Below, piece by piece: positions 8,274 to 16,435 of a DNA stretch of 64,000 nt. Position numbers and translations under genes: made by a program. The notes under the pieces are model-generated. The model was not told the origin of the DNA. It made no database searches and saw only the letters and a program-made list of their open reading frames with translations. Source of the DNA: Lachnospiraceae bacterium GAM79 (GTDB taxonomy: Bacteria; Bacillota; Clostridia; Lachnospirales; Lachnospiraceae); contig AP018536.1 of assembly GCA_003584705.1 (NCBI GenBank), positions 1,426,001 to 1,490,000 on the forward strand, given 5' to 3'. Position 1 is the first letter of the stretch. Each line of letters starts with the position of its first letter.

Positions 8274-10688
8274 ATGGAGAGCTTTCTGGATATGACATTA
8301 GATAGAAATCTCTACATCGGTGTTCCGGTGGGAGCCTTTTTGTGCTCCCTTTTTCTGTTATTCTGCTTTTTCAATATCATGAAGAGCCGGACAGTCCGTA
8401 GTCTGAGGGCAGTGCTGACTTCCTGCCTGGTGTGGACCGGTGGGGCGATTCTCATGCGGCTACAGGTATTTCCGGGAATTCGTTTCTGGCATAATTTTGC
8501 ACTGTTTGGTCTGCTGGTGATTCCAGTGTTTATGTATGCATTTCTATTTGCTTTTCTGGAAATTACGGAGCATGATGCGCTGATCTATATCTATGGAGTC
8601 CTGACGACAGCTCTGGTTCTGGGCAATGCCTGGAGTGGTGCGATCCTGCCGGCACCGGAAGTGATGACCCGTGCCGATGGAACTTATGTCTATATGTATC
8701 ATGCAACATCCGGAATCTGGGTGTTGACGGTATGGGAGGTCTCGGTATTGGTCTATGCCACTTATCTGGCTCATTGCAAGATCGGTGGAGACCTACAGCT
8801 GCGTAAAAAACTACAGCCGCTGTTGCTGGGAACCCTGTTTGTTTTGATGGGAAATCTGCTCTGCCTGATTCCGGGAAGCGTCTTTCCGTATGATATGCTG
8901 GGCGGCGTTGGTATGGCGGTGTGCATGGTCTATATCATGTACAAGCAGTATCTGTTTGATTTTTCCTATCGTGTAACGGTAGGTGCAGTATATTTTCTGG
9001 CAGTTGTGGTGGCATCCCTGCCGTTGGTCATCCTGTCTCATAATCTGGAAAATGTGCTGGGAAGTCTGGAGCGGGCGGTAACGCAGAAACTGCTGATCTA
9101 TATCATTCTGCAATGTGCCTGGACGGTGCTGGTGGTAGCTTTTGCCAGAAAGCGTCTGGAGGATATCCTGAACCAGAAGCTGAAGCATATGCTGGAGGGA
9201 CTGCGGAAATTCCAGGACAGAGCGGCATCCATTTTAAACCGTAAGGAATTGTTTGCCAATATGCATGACATTCTGGATGATGCAATTCCGGGCTGGGAAT
9301 CCAGAATCTTTGAGAAGAATATAAATGATGACGGTTACCATGAGGTGGTACAGAGCGGACATATCCCGCTGGGCGAAGATGAGGTGGAGAGAGTCTGTGG
9401 CATCGTAGAGCAGGAAGAGACAAAAGAGACACCGGAGATCGCCCTGTTAAAATATGATAATATGGTCTGTGGATTTGTATATATGGAGCGTCTGCGGGAG
9501 AGTAAGCTCAATTACCGCGAGGCGGACTGCATCCGGCAGATGGCAAATATTGCTTCCGGCAGTCTGAAAAACATTGATGCTTATGAAAAGGTATATCAGG
9601 TATCCATTCATGACGAACTGACCGGCCTGTATAACCGCAGCTATTGTGGAGTGTATCTGCGCCGCGATGGTGCCTTGGGAGAAGAACGGGGCTTTTTATA
9701 CATGGACATGGATAATTTTAAGTTATACAATGACCTGTACGGAGAACAGACCGGCGACCGGATTCTGCAATGGTGCGCGAAGAGATTTTTGGATCATGTG
9801 GAGAACGGAGAGGTATTCCGGGTAGGATCCAATGAGTTTCTGGTCTCGGTGCCGGAGACCGGAAAGGACGCACTGGTGGAGCTGGCGGAGAAGCTGACCC
9901 GGGCAGTACAGGAGAATGCTACAAATAAACCACAGGTCATGCAGCCCATTACATTCAGCGTTGGTGTGGCATGGTATCCCGGTCTGGCAGCGGATGCGCT
10001 GGAATTGTTCCAGCAGTCCAAGCGGGCGGCCTTTTATGCGAAGCGTAATGGTAAGGACCGGATCCAGGTATATGAAGGCGGTATCAATGAGGAGAGCCAG
10101 GATAAGGAGACCGGTTACGAGCAGGTGGCGCCTACGGTGTATGCACTGGTGGCGGCTATTGATGCGAAGGATTCCTTTACTTTCCAGCACTCCACCAATG
10201 TATCCCAGTATGCGGTATTGCTGGCCCAGAAGCTGGGCTTGTCCAGAAACGATATCCAGACCGTAAAGGTGGCAGGCCTTTTGCATGATATCGGTAAGAT
10301 CGGTATCCCGGAGAGCATCCTGAAAAAGGCTGGAAAGCTTACGAATGAAGAATATGAGATCATGAAGAGCCATGTGGAGAAATCCATCGAAATGATCCAC
10401 TATCTGCCGAATATGAACTATGTGATCCCCGCAGTCGTTTCCCATCACGAGAGATATGACGGCAAGGGTTATCCCAGAGGAATCAAGGGAGAAGAGATTC
10501 CGTTTCTTGGCAGGATCCTGGCGGTGTGCGACAGCTTTGATGCCATGATCTCCAAGAGAGCATATAAGGAGCCCCTGAGTGTGGAATACGCTATGGGGGA
10601 ACTGGAGAAAAATAAAGGAACCCAGTTTGATCCGGAGGTGGCAGATGCTTTTATTGAACTGATCAAAGAAGGAAAAGTTCCCCTGTAG
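8274..10688 (+). CDS. Membrane GGDEF/HD-GYP protein (putative c-di-GMP phosphodiesterase)
   Basis: An 804-residue protein. Residues 1-300 hold about seven or eight hydrophobic helices resembling a 7TM sensor domain. A GAF-like stretch follows to about 430. The GGDEF domain begins at HDELTGLYNRSYC, but its active-site loop reads RVGSNEFLV instead of GG(D/E)EF, so cyclase activity is probably lost. The HD-GYP domain (residues about 620-800) is intact: HSTNVSQYAV, GLLHDIGKIGIPE, HVEKS, SHHERYDGKGYPRG and AVCDSFDAM. HD-GYP domains hydrolyse cyclic di-GMP. The likely role is a membrane-sensed c-di-GMP degrader with a regulatory GGDEF relic. It stands alone between nrdG and a strong terminator. Confidence 0.9.
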   Translation: MESFLDMTLDRNLYIGVPVGAFLCSLFLLFCFFNIMKSRTVRSLRAVLTSCLVWTGGAILMRLQVFPGIRFWHNFALFGLLVIPVFMYAFLFAFLEITEHDALIYIYGVLTTALVLGNAWSGAILPAPEVMTRADGTYVYMYHATSGIWVLTVWEVSVLVYATYLAHCKIGGDLQLRKKLQPLLLGTLFVLMGNLLCLIPGSVFPYDMLGGVGMAVCMVYIMYKQYLFDFSYRVTVGAVYFLAVVVASLPLVILSHNLENVLGSLERAVTQKLLIYIILQCAWTVLVVAFARKRLEDILNQKLKHMLEGLRKFQDRAASILNRKELFANMHDILDDAIPGWESRIFEKNINDDGYHEVVQSGHIPLGEDEVERVCGIVEQEETKETPEIALLKYDNMVCGFVYMERLRESKLNYREADCIRQMANIASGSLKNIDAYEKVYQVSIHDELTGLYNRSYCGVYLRRDGALGEERGFLYMDMDNFKLYNDLYGEQTGDRILQWCAKRFLDHVENGEVFRVGSNEFLVSVPETGKDALVELAEKLTRAVQENATNKPQVMQPITFSVGVAWYPGLAADALELFQQSKRAAFYAKRNGKDRIQVYEGGINEESQDKETGYEQVAPTVYALVAAIDAKDSFTFQHSTNVSQYAVLLAQKLGLSRNDIQTVKVAGLLHDIGKIGIPESILKKAGKLTNEEYEIMKSHVEKSIEMIHYLPNMNYVIPAVVSHHERYDGKGYPRGIKGEEIPFLGRILAVCDSFDAMISKRAYKEPLSVEYAMGELEKNKGTQFDPEVADAFIELIKEGKVPL

Positions 10689-10702
10689 GAACTGATAGCA
10701 AA

Positions 10703-10730
10703 AAAAGAGGCACCCACGGGTGCCTCTTTT
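10703..10730 (+). terminator. Intrinsic terminator after the HD-GYP gene
   Basis: AAAAGAGGCACC pairs with GGTGCCTCTTTT around a four-base loop, with a run of A before and T after. Confidence 0.92.
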
Positions 10731-10787
10731 CAAAAGGGGAGGATTAAGTATTATCGTATCTTTCGTAAGATCAAAGGAGGGGATCCG

Positions 10788-10838
10788 ATGATAGTAGTAG
10801 TCTGTCCCGGATTTGTGGGTTTATACATCCCCGATTGA
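10788..10838 (+). CDS. Possible 16-residue peptide with a very strong ribosome site
   Basis: A 16-codon frame (MIVVVCPGFVGLYIPD, then TGA) starts 7 bases after AAAGGAGGGG, the best Shine-Dalgarno match in the region. The peptide is hydrophobic with one cysteine. A run of seven T follows the stop. It lies between a terminator and the next promoter, with room for its own transcript but no clear promoter. It could be a leader peptide or small membrane peptide. No homolog is recognised. Confidence 0.35.
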   Translation: MIVVVCPGFVGLYIPD

Positions 10839-10848
10839 TATTTTTTTG

Positions 10849-10877
10849 TTGTTTTTGAGGACGAGTTGTTATATACT
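10849..10877 (+). promoter_or_regulatory. Promoter for the SEC-C gene
   Basis: TTGTTT and TATACT are spaced by 17 bases. An alternative pairing, TTGAGG with TATGAT and a 16-base spacer, overlaps it. Transcription would start near 10884 and give a leader of about 190 bases. Confidence 0.6.
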
Positions 10878-10894
10878 ATGATTAATAATTCTGC

Positions 10895-11033
10895 CAATAG
10901 GTGAACTGCCTGACTGCTTGCAGGCAAGGCAGTTCACCTATTGAGCGGATAAACAGACATGAGCATGGAGGACGCCAGTCCGAAATGCGAATGGATGTGA
11001 CGATTTCGAGAGCCCGAAGGGCGGAGAAATCGT
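10895..11033 (+). ncRNA. Structured leader RNA of the SEC-C gene (unassigned)
   Basis: A perfect 17-bp stem, CAATAGGTGAACTGCCT (10895-10911) with its complement at 10927-10943, opens the predicted transcript. Its loop offers an alternative pairing (TGCCTG with CAGGCA). A second hairpin, ACGATTTC (11000-11007) with GAAATCGT (11026-11033), contains an inner GCCC/GGGC stem and short purine internal loops. Neither is followed by a T-run, so they are not simple terminators. Together they suggest a regulatory RNA. I cannot match it to a known class. Confidence 0.5.
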
Positions 11034-11076
11034 ATTATTAAATATTTAATTATTATGTAAGGATGGTATTACAATT

Positions 11077-11580
11077 ATGAATTTAATGGAACAGTGGAGA
11101 TCAGTAGCATATAATGAGGCAACCGGCAAAGAGAAGCTGCAGCAACTCTGGGCAGCTTATTTCCAGGAGGAGAAGGAAATCTACGCACAGCTTCTGAAGA
11201 ATCCCGATGAAGTAGTAAAGGGTACCGTGAAGGAACTGGCTGACAAGTTCAAAGTATCTCTGATGACCATGACCGGATTCCTGGATGGCATCAACGACAG
11301 CCTGGTAGAGCAGAACCCTATTGATGATCTGGAAGAGGATACTCAGGTAAACTTAGGCTTCGATAAGGCTCTTCTGTACAAGAACATGGTAGCAGCAGAA
11401 GCCGACTGGCTGTACAATCTGGAAGAGTGGAACGATATCTTTGACGAAGAGACCCGTAAGGAACTCTACAAAGAGCAGAAGTCTTCCACTACCATTGTGA
11501 AGGAGCAGAAGGTTTATCCCAATGATCCCTGTCCCTGCGGAAGCGGCAAGAAGTACAAGAAGTGCTGCGGCAGAAAGTAA
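11077..11580 (+). CDS. SEC-C metal-binding motif protein
   Basis: A 167-residue, mainly helical acidic protein ending in a SEC-C motif, [17 protein letters not shown]. This is the zinc-binding tail that in SecA binds SecB and ribosomes, and that occurs in many otherwise unrelated proteins. The N-terminal 140 residues match no family I recognise. The ATG is preceded by AAGGATGG. The gene has its own promoter, a structured leader and a terminator, so it is monocistronic and probably RNA-regulated. The function is unknown. Confidence 0.85.
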   Translation: MNLMEQWRSVAYNEATGKEKLQQLWAAYFQEEKEIYAQLLKNPDEVVKGTVKELADKFKVSLMTMTGFLDGINDSLVEQNPIDDLEEDTQVNLGFDKALLYKNMVAAEADWLYNLEEWNDIFDEETRKELYKEQKSSTTIVKEQKVYPNDPCPCGSGKKYKKCCGRK

Positions 11581-11589
11581 ATTGAACAT

Positions 11590-11630
11590 AAAGGGGGTTT
11601 TCCGCAGGTTTGCAGAGAGCCCCTTTTTCG
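11590..11630 (+). terminator. Intrinsic terminator after the SEC-C gene
   Basis: AAAGGGG (11590-11596) pairs with CCCCTTT (11620-11626) and is followed by TTCG. Confidence 0.75.
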
Positions 11631-11676
11631 TTTTCCCTGAGTTTAACATTGTTTTACAGGAAAGGAAGGGTTACAT

Positions 11677-12279
11677 ATGAAAATGCTGAAAGAATTGAAA
11701 TGGGAAGCAATTCTTACCGGTGTGCTGTATATTCTCTTAGGAATCGTGGCACTGGTGATCCCGGAGACCATGCAGAAGACACTGGGGTATCTGATCGGTA
11801 TCGTATTGATCGTGGCAGGACTGGTATCTATTATCTGCTATCTGCTCAGGGATGCCAGAGAGAACTATTATCACAATGAGTTTGTATTCGGTATTCTCGG
11901 AATCGTGTTGGGAGCAGTAGTCCTGTACAAGGTAGAGATCGTCATCTCCCTGATACCCTTTATTCTGGGAGTACTGGTTCTGTGTAGCGGATGCAGCAAA
12001 CTGCAGGATGCCATTGACCTGAAAAGACTGGATTACGGCAGCTGGCTGGGACTTCTTATTGTGGCGGCAATCAACATCATTCTCGGAGTGGTACTGATCT
12101 ACAATCCGTTCAAAGCAGCGATTCTGTTGTTCCGTGTTCTGGGAGTGGTACTGATCCTCAGTGGTGCCGGCGATTGCTTTTCTACGATTTATTTTGCGCG
12201 CAAGCTCCGGAGATTCAAACAGGAGCAGGATGCCTTGGACAGTACCTTCGAAGAGGTCGATCCTAAGGATCAAAATTAA
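11677..12279 (+). CDS. HdeD/DUF308-family membrane protein
   Basis: A 200-residue protein with six hydrophobic segments arranged as repeated pairs (ILTGVLYILLGIVALVIP, IGIVLIVAGLVSIICYLL, FGILGIVLGAVVLYKVE, LIPFILGVLVLCSGC, LLIVAAINIILGVVLIYNP, VLGVVLILSGAGDCFS), the pattern of HdeD-like proteins. HdeD is linked to acid resistance in Escherichia coli, but the molecular role of the family is unknown. The tail is charged and cytoplasmic. GGAAAGG precedes the ATG. A CBS-domain gene follows 31 bases downstream and is probably co-transcribed. Confidence 0.8.
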   Translation: MKMLKELKWEAILTGVLYILLGIVALVIPETMQKTLGYLIGIVLIVAGLVSIICYLLRDARENYYHNEFVFGILGIVLGAVVLYKVEIVISLIPFILGVLVLCSGCSKLQDAIDLKRLDYGSWLGLLIVAAINIILGVVLIYNPFKAAILLFRVLGVVLILSGAGDCFSTIYFARKLRRFKQEQDALDSTFEEVDPKDQN

Positions 12280-12310
12280 CGGACACAAAAGAACAAGCAG
12301 GAGGAACATT

Positions 12311-12745
12311 GTGAATATTGCATCTTTTTTGTCCCCGAAGGAGGAGGTTACTTTTCTTCGGGACGATATGACTATCAGACAGGGGCTGGAGAAGATGAAA
12401 CGCTACGGTTACACAGCGGTACCGGTGATCGATGCCGAGGACCGGTATGTGGGCGTAGTCAGTGAGGGAGATTTTCTGTGGAATATCTTGAACCACAATA
12501 GTGAGCTGGATACTATTACCATGAAGAGTCTGGAAAAGCTGTCCGTGAGGGATATCATACAGAGTGGCAAGATCCGGCCGGTATGTATCGATACCAACAT
12601 GGAAGAACTGCTGGGACAGGCACAGATGCAGAACTTTGTACCGGTGATCGATGACAGAAATGTATTTATCGGCATTATTACCCGAAGCGAGATCATCAAA
12701 TATTTTATCAAGAAACAGATTGAAATAGCAGAAAAACAGATATAA
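12311..12745 (+). CDS. Stand-alone CBS-pair protein
   Basis: A 144-residue protein made of two CBS domains: FLRDDMTIRQGLEKMKRYGY-type start with AVPVIDAEDRYVGVVSEGDF, and a second with NFVPVIDDRNVFIGIITRSE. CBS pairs bind adenine nucleotides or S-adenosylmethionine and act as regulatory modules. The start is GTG 12311 with GCAGGAGG seven bases upstream; an open frame runs further upstream in another frame of the HdeD gene, but its sequence is not CBS-like. It lies directly before apt, so sensing of adenine nucleotides is an attractive guess only. Confidence 0.85.
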   Translation: MNIASFLSPKEEVTFLRDDMTIRQGLEKMKRYGYTAVPVIDAEDRYVGVVSEGDFLWNILNHNSELDTITMKSLEKLSVRDIIQSGKIRPVCIDTNMEELLGQAQMQNFVPVIDDRNVFIGIITRSEIIKYFIKKQIEIAEKQI

Positions 12746-12776
12746 TTCGTTAAAAAAGAGAAAGGTGTGTAGAAAC

Positions 12777-13301
12777 ATGAAAAAGTTGGAAGAATATGTA
12801 AAGAGCATTCCCGATTTCCCGGAGAAAGGTATTATTTTCCGTGATGTGACAAGCGTATTGCAGGATGCGGACGGACTGCATCTGGCGATCGATACCATGC
12901 AGGAGAAGATCAAGGATCTGGACTATGATGTGGTAGTAGGCCCTGAGTCCCGCGGATTTATCTTCGGAACCCCGATCGCATACAATAATCATAAGCCCTT
13001 TGTACTGATCCGTAAGAAGGGCAAGCTTCCCAGAGAGACTGTTTCCACCACTTACGATCTGGAGTATGGTTCCGCCACCATCGAGATGCACAAGGACAGC
13101 ATCAAGCCCGGACAGAAGGTTCTGATTGTGGATGATCTGATCGCTACCGGCGGTACTACCGAAGCCATGATCAAGCTGATCGAGTCTCTGGGCGGAGAAG
13201 TAGCTGGTATCGTGGTATTGATCGAACTGGCAGGCTTAAAGGGCCGTGAGCGTCTGAGCGGATATCGTCTGGAGTCTGCGATCTGCTACGAAGGAAAATA
13301 A
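12777..13301 (+). CDS. apt: Adenine phosphoribosyltransferase
   Basis: A 174-residue enzyme that salvages adenine with PRPP to make AMP. It opens with IPDFPEKGIIFRDVTSVLQD, a highly conserved Apt segment, and carries VGPESRGFIFG and the PRPP-binding loop VLIVDDLIATGGTTEA. The ATG at 12777 is preferred over an in-frame one at 12765 because the family starts here. relA follows 28 bases later, the usual apt-relA order in Firmicutes. Confidence 0.97.
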   Translation: MKKLEEYVKSIPDFPEKGIIFRDVTSVLQDADGLHLAIDTMQEKIKDLDYDVVVGPESRGFIFGTPIAYNNHKPFVLIRKKGKLPRETVSTTYDLEYGSATIEMHKDSIKPGQKVLIVDDLIATGGTTEAMIKLIESLGGEVAGIVVLIELAGLKGRERLSGYRLESAICYEGK

Positions 13302-13329
13302 AAATATTTTATATGGAGCTGTTTCGTCT

Positions 13330-15645
13330 ATGACAGAAGAGAAGAACGAAGTCATTTTTGATGATGACAAGATAAGTAAATCAGAAGAATTCGTGAATCC
13401 GGATGAATTATATCAGGAGCTTATTTGCTGTGTGCAGAAATATCACCCCAGTGATGATATTTCCATGATCGAGAAAGCCTACAAGGTAGCCAGCGAGGCA
13501 CACAAGAACCAGTTCCGGAAGTCCGGGGAACCCTATATCATCCATCCTTTGAATGTGGCTATCATTCTGGCGGATCTGAAGCTGGATAAGGAGACCATCG
13601 TGGCAGGTATTCTGCACGATGTGGTGGAAGATACTGTGATGACGGAGGATGATCTCAGGAGAGAATTCGGAGATGACGTGGCGCTTCTGGTAGACGGCGT
13701 GACGAAACTGGAGAAGATCCCGCTGTCCGGCAATGGAGAGCAGTCGGATGCCAAGCTGGAGATGCAGGCGGAGAACCTGCGTAAGATGTTCCTCGCCATG
13801 GCGAAGGATATCCGTGTCATTATGATCAAGCTGGCGGATCGTCTGCACAATATGCGTACCTTAAAATACAAGACGCCGGAGAGCCAGCAGAGGATTGCCA
13901 AGGAGACGCTGGAGATCTATTGTCCCATTGCCCAGCGACTTGGTATCAGCAAGCTGAAAATCGAACTGGATGACTTGTCCTTAAAATATCTGGAACCGGA
14001 CATCTATTATGATCTGGTGGATAAGATCGCGGTGCGTAAGAGCGTCCGTGAAAAATATATCCAGGGCATTGTGGATGAAGTCAGCGAACATATTAAAAAT
14101 GCGGGGATCGATGCGAAAGTCGATGGCCGTGTAAAGCATTTTTTCAGTATCTACAAGAAGATGAAGAACCAGCATAAGACTTTGGATCAGATCTATGATC
14201 TCTTCGCTGTGCGTATCATCGTGGAGACGGTGAAGGACTGTTATGCGGCACTGGGTGTGATCCATGAAATGTATAAACCCATTCCGGGGCGCTTCAAGGA
14301 TTATATTGCCATGCCCAAAGCAAATATGTACCAGTCCCTGCATACGACGCTGATCGGCAGCAACGGGCAGCCTTTCGAAATCCAGATCAGGACCTTCGAG
14401 ATGCACCGCGTGGCGGAATACGGTATTGCCGCCCACTGGAAATACAAGGAAGCTTCCGACGGTAAGAAGCCGGAAGTCCAGGAAGAAGAGAAGCTGGTAT
14501 GGCTGCGTCAGATCCTGGAGTGGCAGCGGGATATGTCAGACAACAAGGAGTTCATGAATCTGCTTAAGAATGATCTGGATCTGTTCTCTGACAGCGTGTA
14601 CTGTTTTACCCCTACCGGTGAGGTCAAGAACCTTCCGGCAGGATCTACCCCGATTGACTTTGCTTACAGCATTCATTCCGCCGTGGGTAACAAGATGGTG
14701 GGAGCCAGAGTCAACGGGAAACTTGTGACCATCGATTACAAGATCAACAACGGAGACCGGATCGAGATCATTACCTCCCAGAACTCCAAGGGTCCCAGCC
14801 GTGACTGGCTGAATGTGGTAAAAAGTACCCAGGCCAAGAACAAGATCAATCAGTGGTTCAAGAATGAATTAAAGGAAGACAATATTTTAAAGGGCAAGGA
14901 GCTGCTTTCCACCTACTGTAAGGCCAGAGGTGTGAATCTTGCCAACCTGCAGAAGCAGGAATATATGGATGCCATTATGCGAAAGTATGGATTCCGGGAC
15001 TGGGATTCCGTACTGGCAGCCATGGGACACGGGGCTCTGAAAGAGGGCCAGATCGTTAACAAGATGCAGGAACTGTACGACCGTGACCACAAGAAAGAGA
15101 TGACCAATGAGGAGGTCCTGGCAAGCATTGCGGAGAACAATGCGGCAAATGCACAGAATGGTGCGGGTAAGCCGGTTCTCATGAAGTCCAAGAGTGGTAT
15201 CGTGGTAAAGGGTATCGCAGATCTGTCGGTGCGTTTTTCCAAGTGCTGTTCCCCTGTGCCGGGGGATGAGATCGTGGGTTATGTGACCCGCGGAAGAGGT
15301 ATCTCTATCCACCGTACCGACTGTATCAACATCATCAATCTGCCGGAGATGGAGAGGGCGAGACTGATCGATGCGGAATGGCAGCCGGAGGAGGCACATG
15401 CGGAGAAATATCTGGCGGAGATCAAGATCTATGCCAACAACCGTAACGGACTGTTAGCGGATATTTCCAAGGCCCTGACGGAGAAAAATATCGATATCAT
15501 GTCCATGAACACCAGAACCAATAGGCAGGGGCTGGCTACTCTGCAGACGACCTTCGAGATCAGCGGCAGGGAGGAACTGAACCGTATTATTGACAAGATC
15601 CGGGGCATCGAGAGCGTCATTGACATCGAGAGAACCACAGGCTGA
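13330..15645 (+). CDS. relA: Bifunctional (p)ppGpp synthetase/hydrolase
   Basis: A 771-residue Rel protein that makes and degrades the stringent-response alarmone. Domains in order are the HD hydrolase (GILHDVVEDT near residue 95, DRLHNMRTL near 170), the synthetase (GRVKHFFSIYKKM, YDLFAVRIIV, KDYIAMPKANMYQSLHT), TGS (VYCFTPTGEVKNLPAGSTPIDFAY), a helical/zinc-finger region (RFSKCCSPVPGDEIVGYVTRGRG) and a C-terminal ACT domain. The key motifs of both activities are present. An MBL hydrolase gene follows, as is common in Clostridia. Confidence 0.97.
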   Translation: MTEEKNEVIFDDDKISKSEEFVNPDELYQELICCVQKYHPSDDISMIEKAYKVASEAHKNQFRKSGEPYIIHPLNVAIILADLKLDKETIVAGILHDVVEDTVMTEDDLRREFGDDVALLVDGVTKLEKIPLSGNGEQSDAKLEMQAENLRKMFLAMAKDIRVIMIKLADRLHNMRTLKYKTPESQQRIAKETLEIYCPIAQRLGISKLKIELDDLSLKYLEPDIYYDLVDKIAVRKSVREKYIQGIVDEVSEHIKNAGIDAKVDGRVKHFFSIYKKMKNQHKTLDQIYDLFAVRIIVETVKDCYAALGVIHEMYKPIPGRFKDYIAMPKANMYQSLHTTLIGSNGQPFEIQIRTFEMHRVAEYGIAAHWKYKEASDGKKPEVQEEEKLVWLRQILEWQRDMSDNKEFMNLLKNDLDLFSDSVYCFTPTGEVKNLPAGSTPIDFAYSIHSAVGNKMVGARVNGKLVTIDYKINNGDRIEIITSQNSKGPSRDWLNVVKSTQAKNKINQWFKNELKEDNILKGKELLSTYCKARGVNLANLQKQEYMDAIMRKYGFRDWDSVLAAMGHGALKEGQIVNKMQELYDRDHKKEMTNEEVLASIAENNAANAQNGAGKPVLMKSKSGIVVKGIADLSVRFSKCCSPVPGDEIVGYVTRGRGISIHRTDCINIINLPEMERARLIDAEWQPEEAHAEKYLAEIKIYANNRNGLLADISKALTEKNIDIMSMNTRTNRQGLATLQTTFEISGREELNRIIDKIRGIESVIDIERTTG

Positions 15646-15701
15646 TAAGGTGATGTCCGGAAAACGGCGGAACCTGTCGGGAAACAGAAAGTGAGATTAT
15701 T

Positions 15702-16367
15702 ATGAGCAATATCCGTATTGGACATATGACGCTGGGAATCTATCAGACAAACTGTTACTTTGTATACAGAGAGAACAGTGATAAAGTGCTGGTATTCGAC
15801 CCCGCGGATCATGGAGAGAAAATTGAGGAGGCGCTTGGGCAGCACGGACTACATACAGCAGCGATCCTTCTGACCCATGGACATTTCGACCATATCGGTG
15901 GCTGTGAGGAATTGAAGGCGGCAGCGGATGCCTATGCCGGGGAGCATGGTTGGGAACCGGTGAAAATTTATGCCGGGGAGGCGGAGAAAGATTTCCTGCG
16001 GGATACGAAGAGCAACCTGTCGAAAGATATGGGGCGTCCGGTAACGGTTACTGCGGATGTGTATCTGCAGGATGGTGAGGAACTGAATCTGGACGGCATC
16101 CGGATCAAGGTTCTGGCAACTCCCGGACATACCGCGGGCGGTGTCAGCTATTATTTTCCGGAGGGTGGTTTCCTGATCTGCGGTGACACTCTGTTTCAGG
16201 ATTCCGTGGGCAGAACCGATTTTCCCACCGGCAGTATGAGTACGCTGGTGCGTTCGGTGAAGGAGAAGCTGTTTACTCTGCCGGAGGAGACGGTAGTCTA
16301 TCCGGGACACGGCGACAGCACCACCATCGGACATGAGAAGAAATATAATCCGTTTTGCGTTGATTAA
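15702..16367 (+). CDS. MBL-fold metallo-hydrolase (glyoxalase II-like)
   Basis: A 221-residue hydrolase with the metal motif THGHFDHIGG near residue 60, further ligands in ATPGHTAGGVSYYF, CGDTLFQDSVGRTDF and VYPGHGDSTTIGHE. This is the small YcbL/GloB-like group that binds two metals and hydrolyses thioesters such as S-lactoylglutathione analogues; the substrate in this organism is unknown. It sits in the conserved relA-MBL-hemZ series. Confidence 0.9.
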   Translation: MSNIRIGHMTLGIYQTNCYFVYRENSDKVLVFDPADHGEKIEEALGQHGLHTAAILLTHGHFDHIGGCEELKAAADAYAGEHGWEPVKIYAGEAEKDFLRDTKSNLSKDMGRPVTVTADVYLQDGEELNLDGIRIKVLATPGHTAGGVSYYFPEGGFLICGDTLFQDSVGRTDFPTGSMSTLVRSVKEKLFTLPEETVVYPGHGDSTTIGHEKKYNPFCVD

Positions 16368-16382
16368 ATCAAAAAGTATTCG

Positions 16383-16415
16383 GGCACAGAAAGAGTTATC
16401 TCTGTGCCTGTATTT
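16383..16415 (+). terminator. Weak terminator-like hairpin between the MBL gene and hemZ
   Basis: GGCACAGA (16383-16390) pairs perfectly with TCTGTGCC (16401-16408), followed by TGTATTTAT. The interrupted T-run suggests partial termination. Confidence 0.55.
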
Positions 16416-16435
16416 ATGTAAATGAGGAAAATACA

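Noticed and set aside
12161..12310. N-terminal extension of the CBS protein
   Set aside because: The extra 50 residues overlap the HdeD-like gene and are not CBS-like; GTG 12311 has a good ribosome site.
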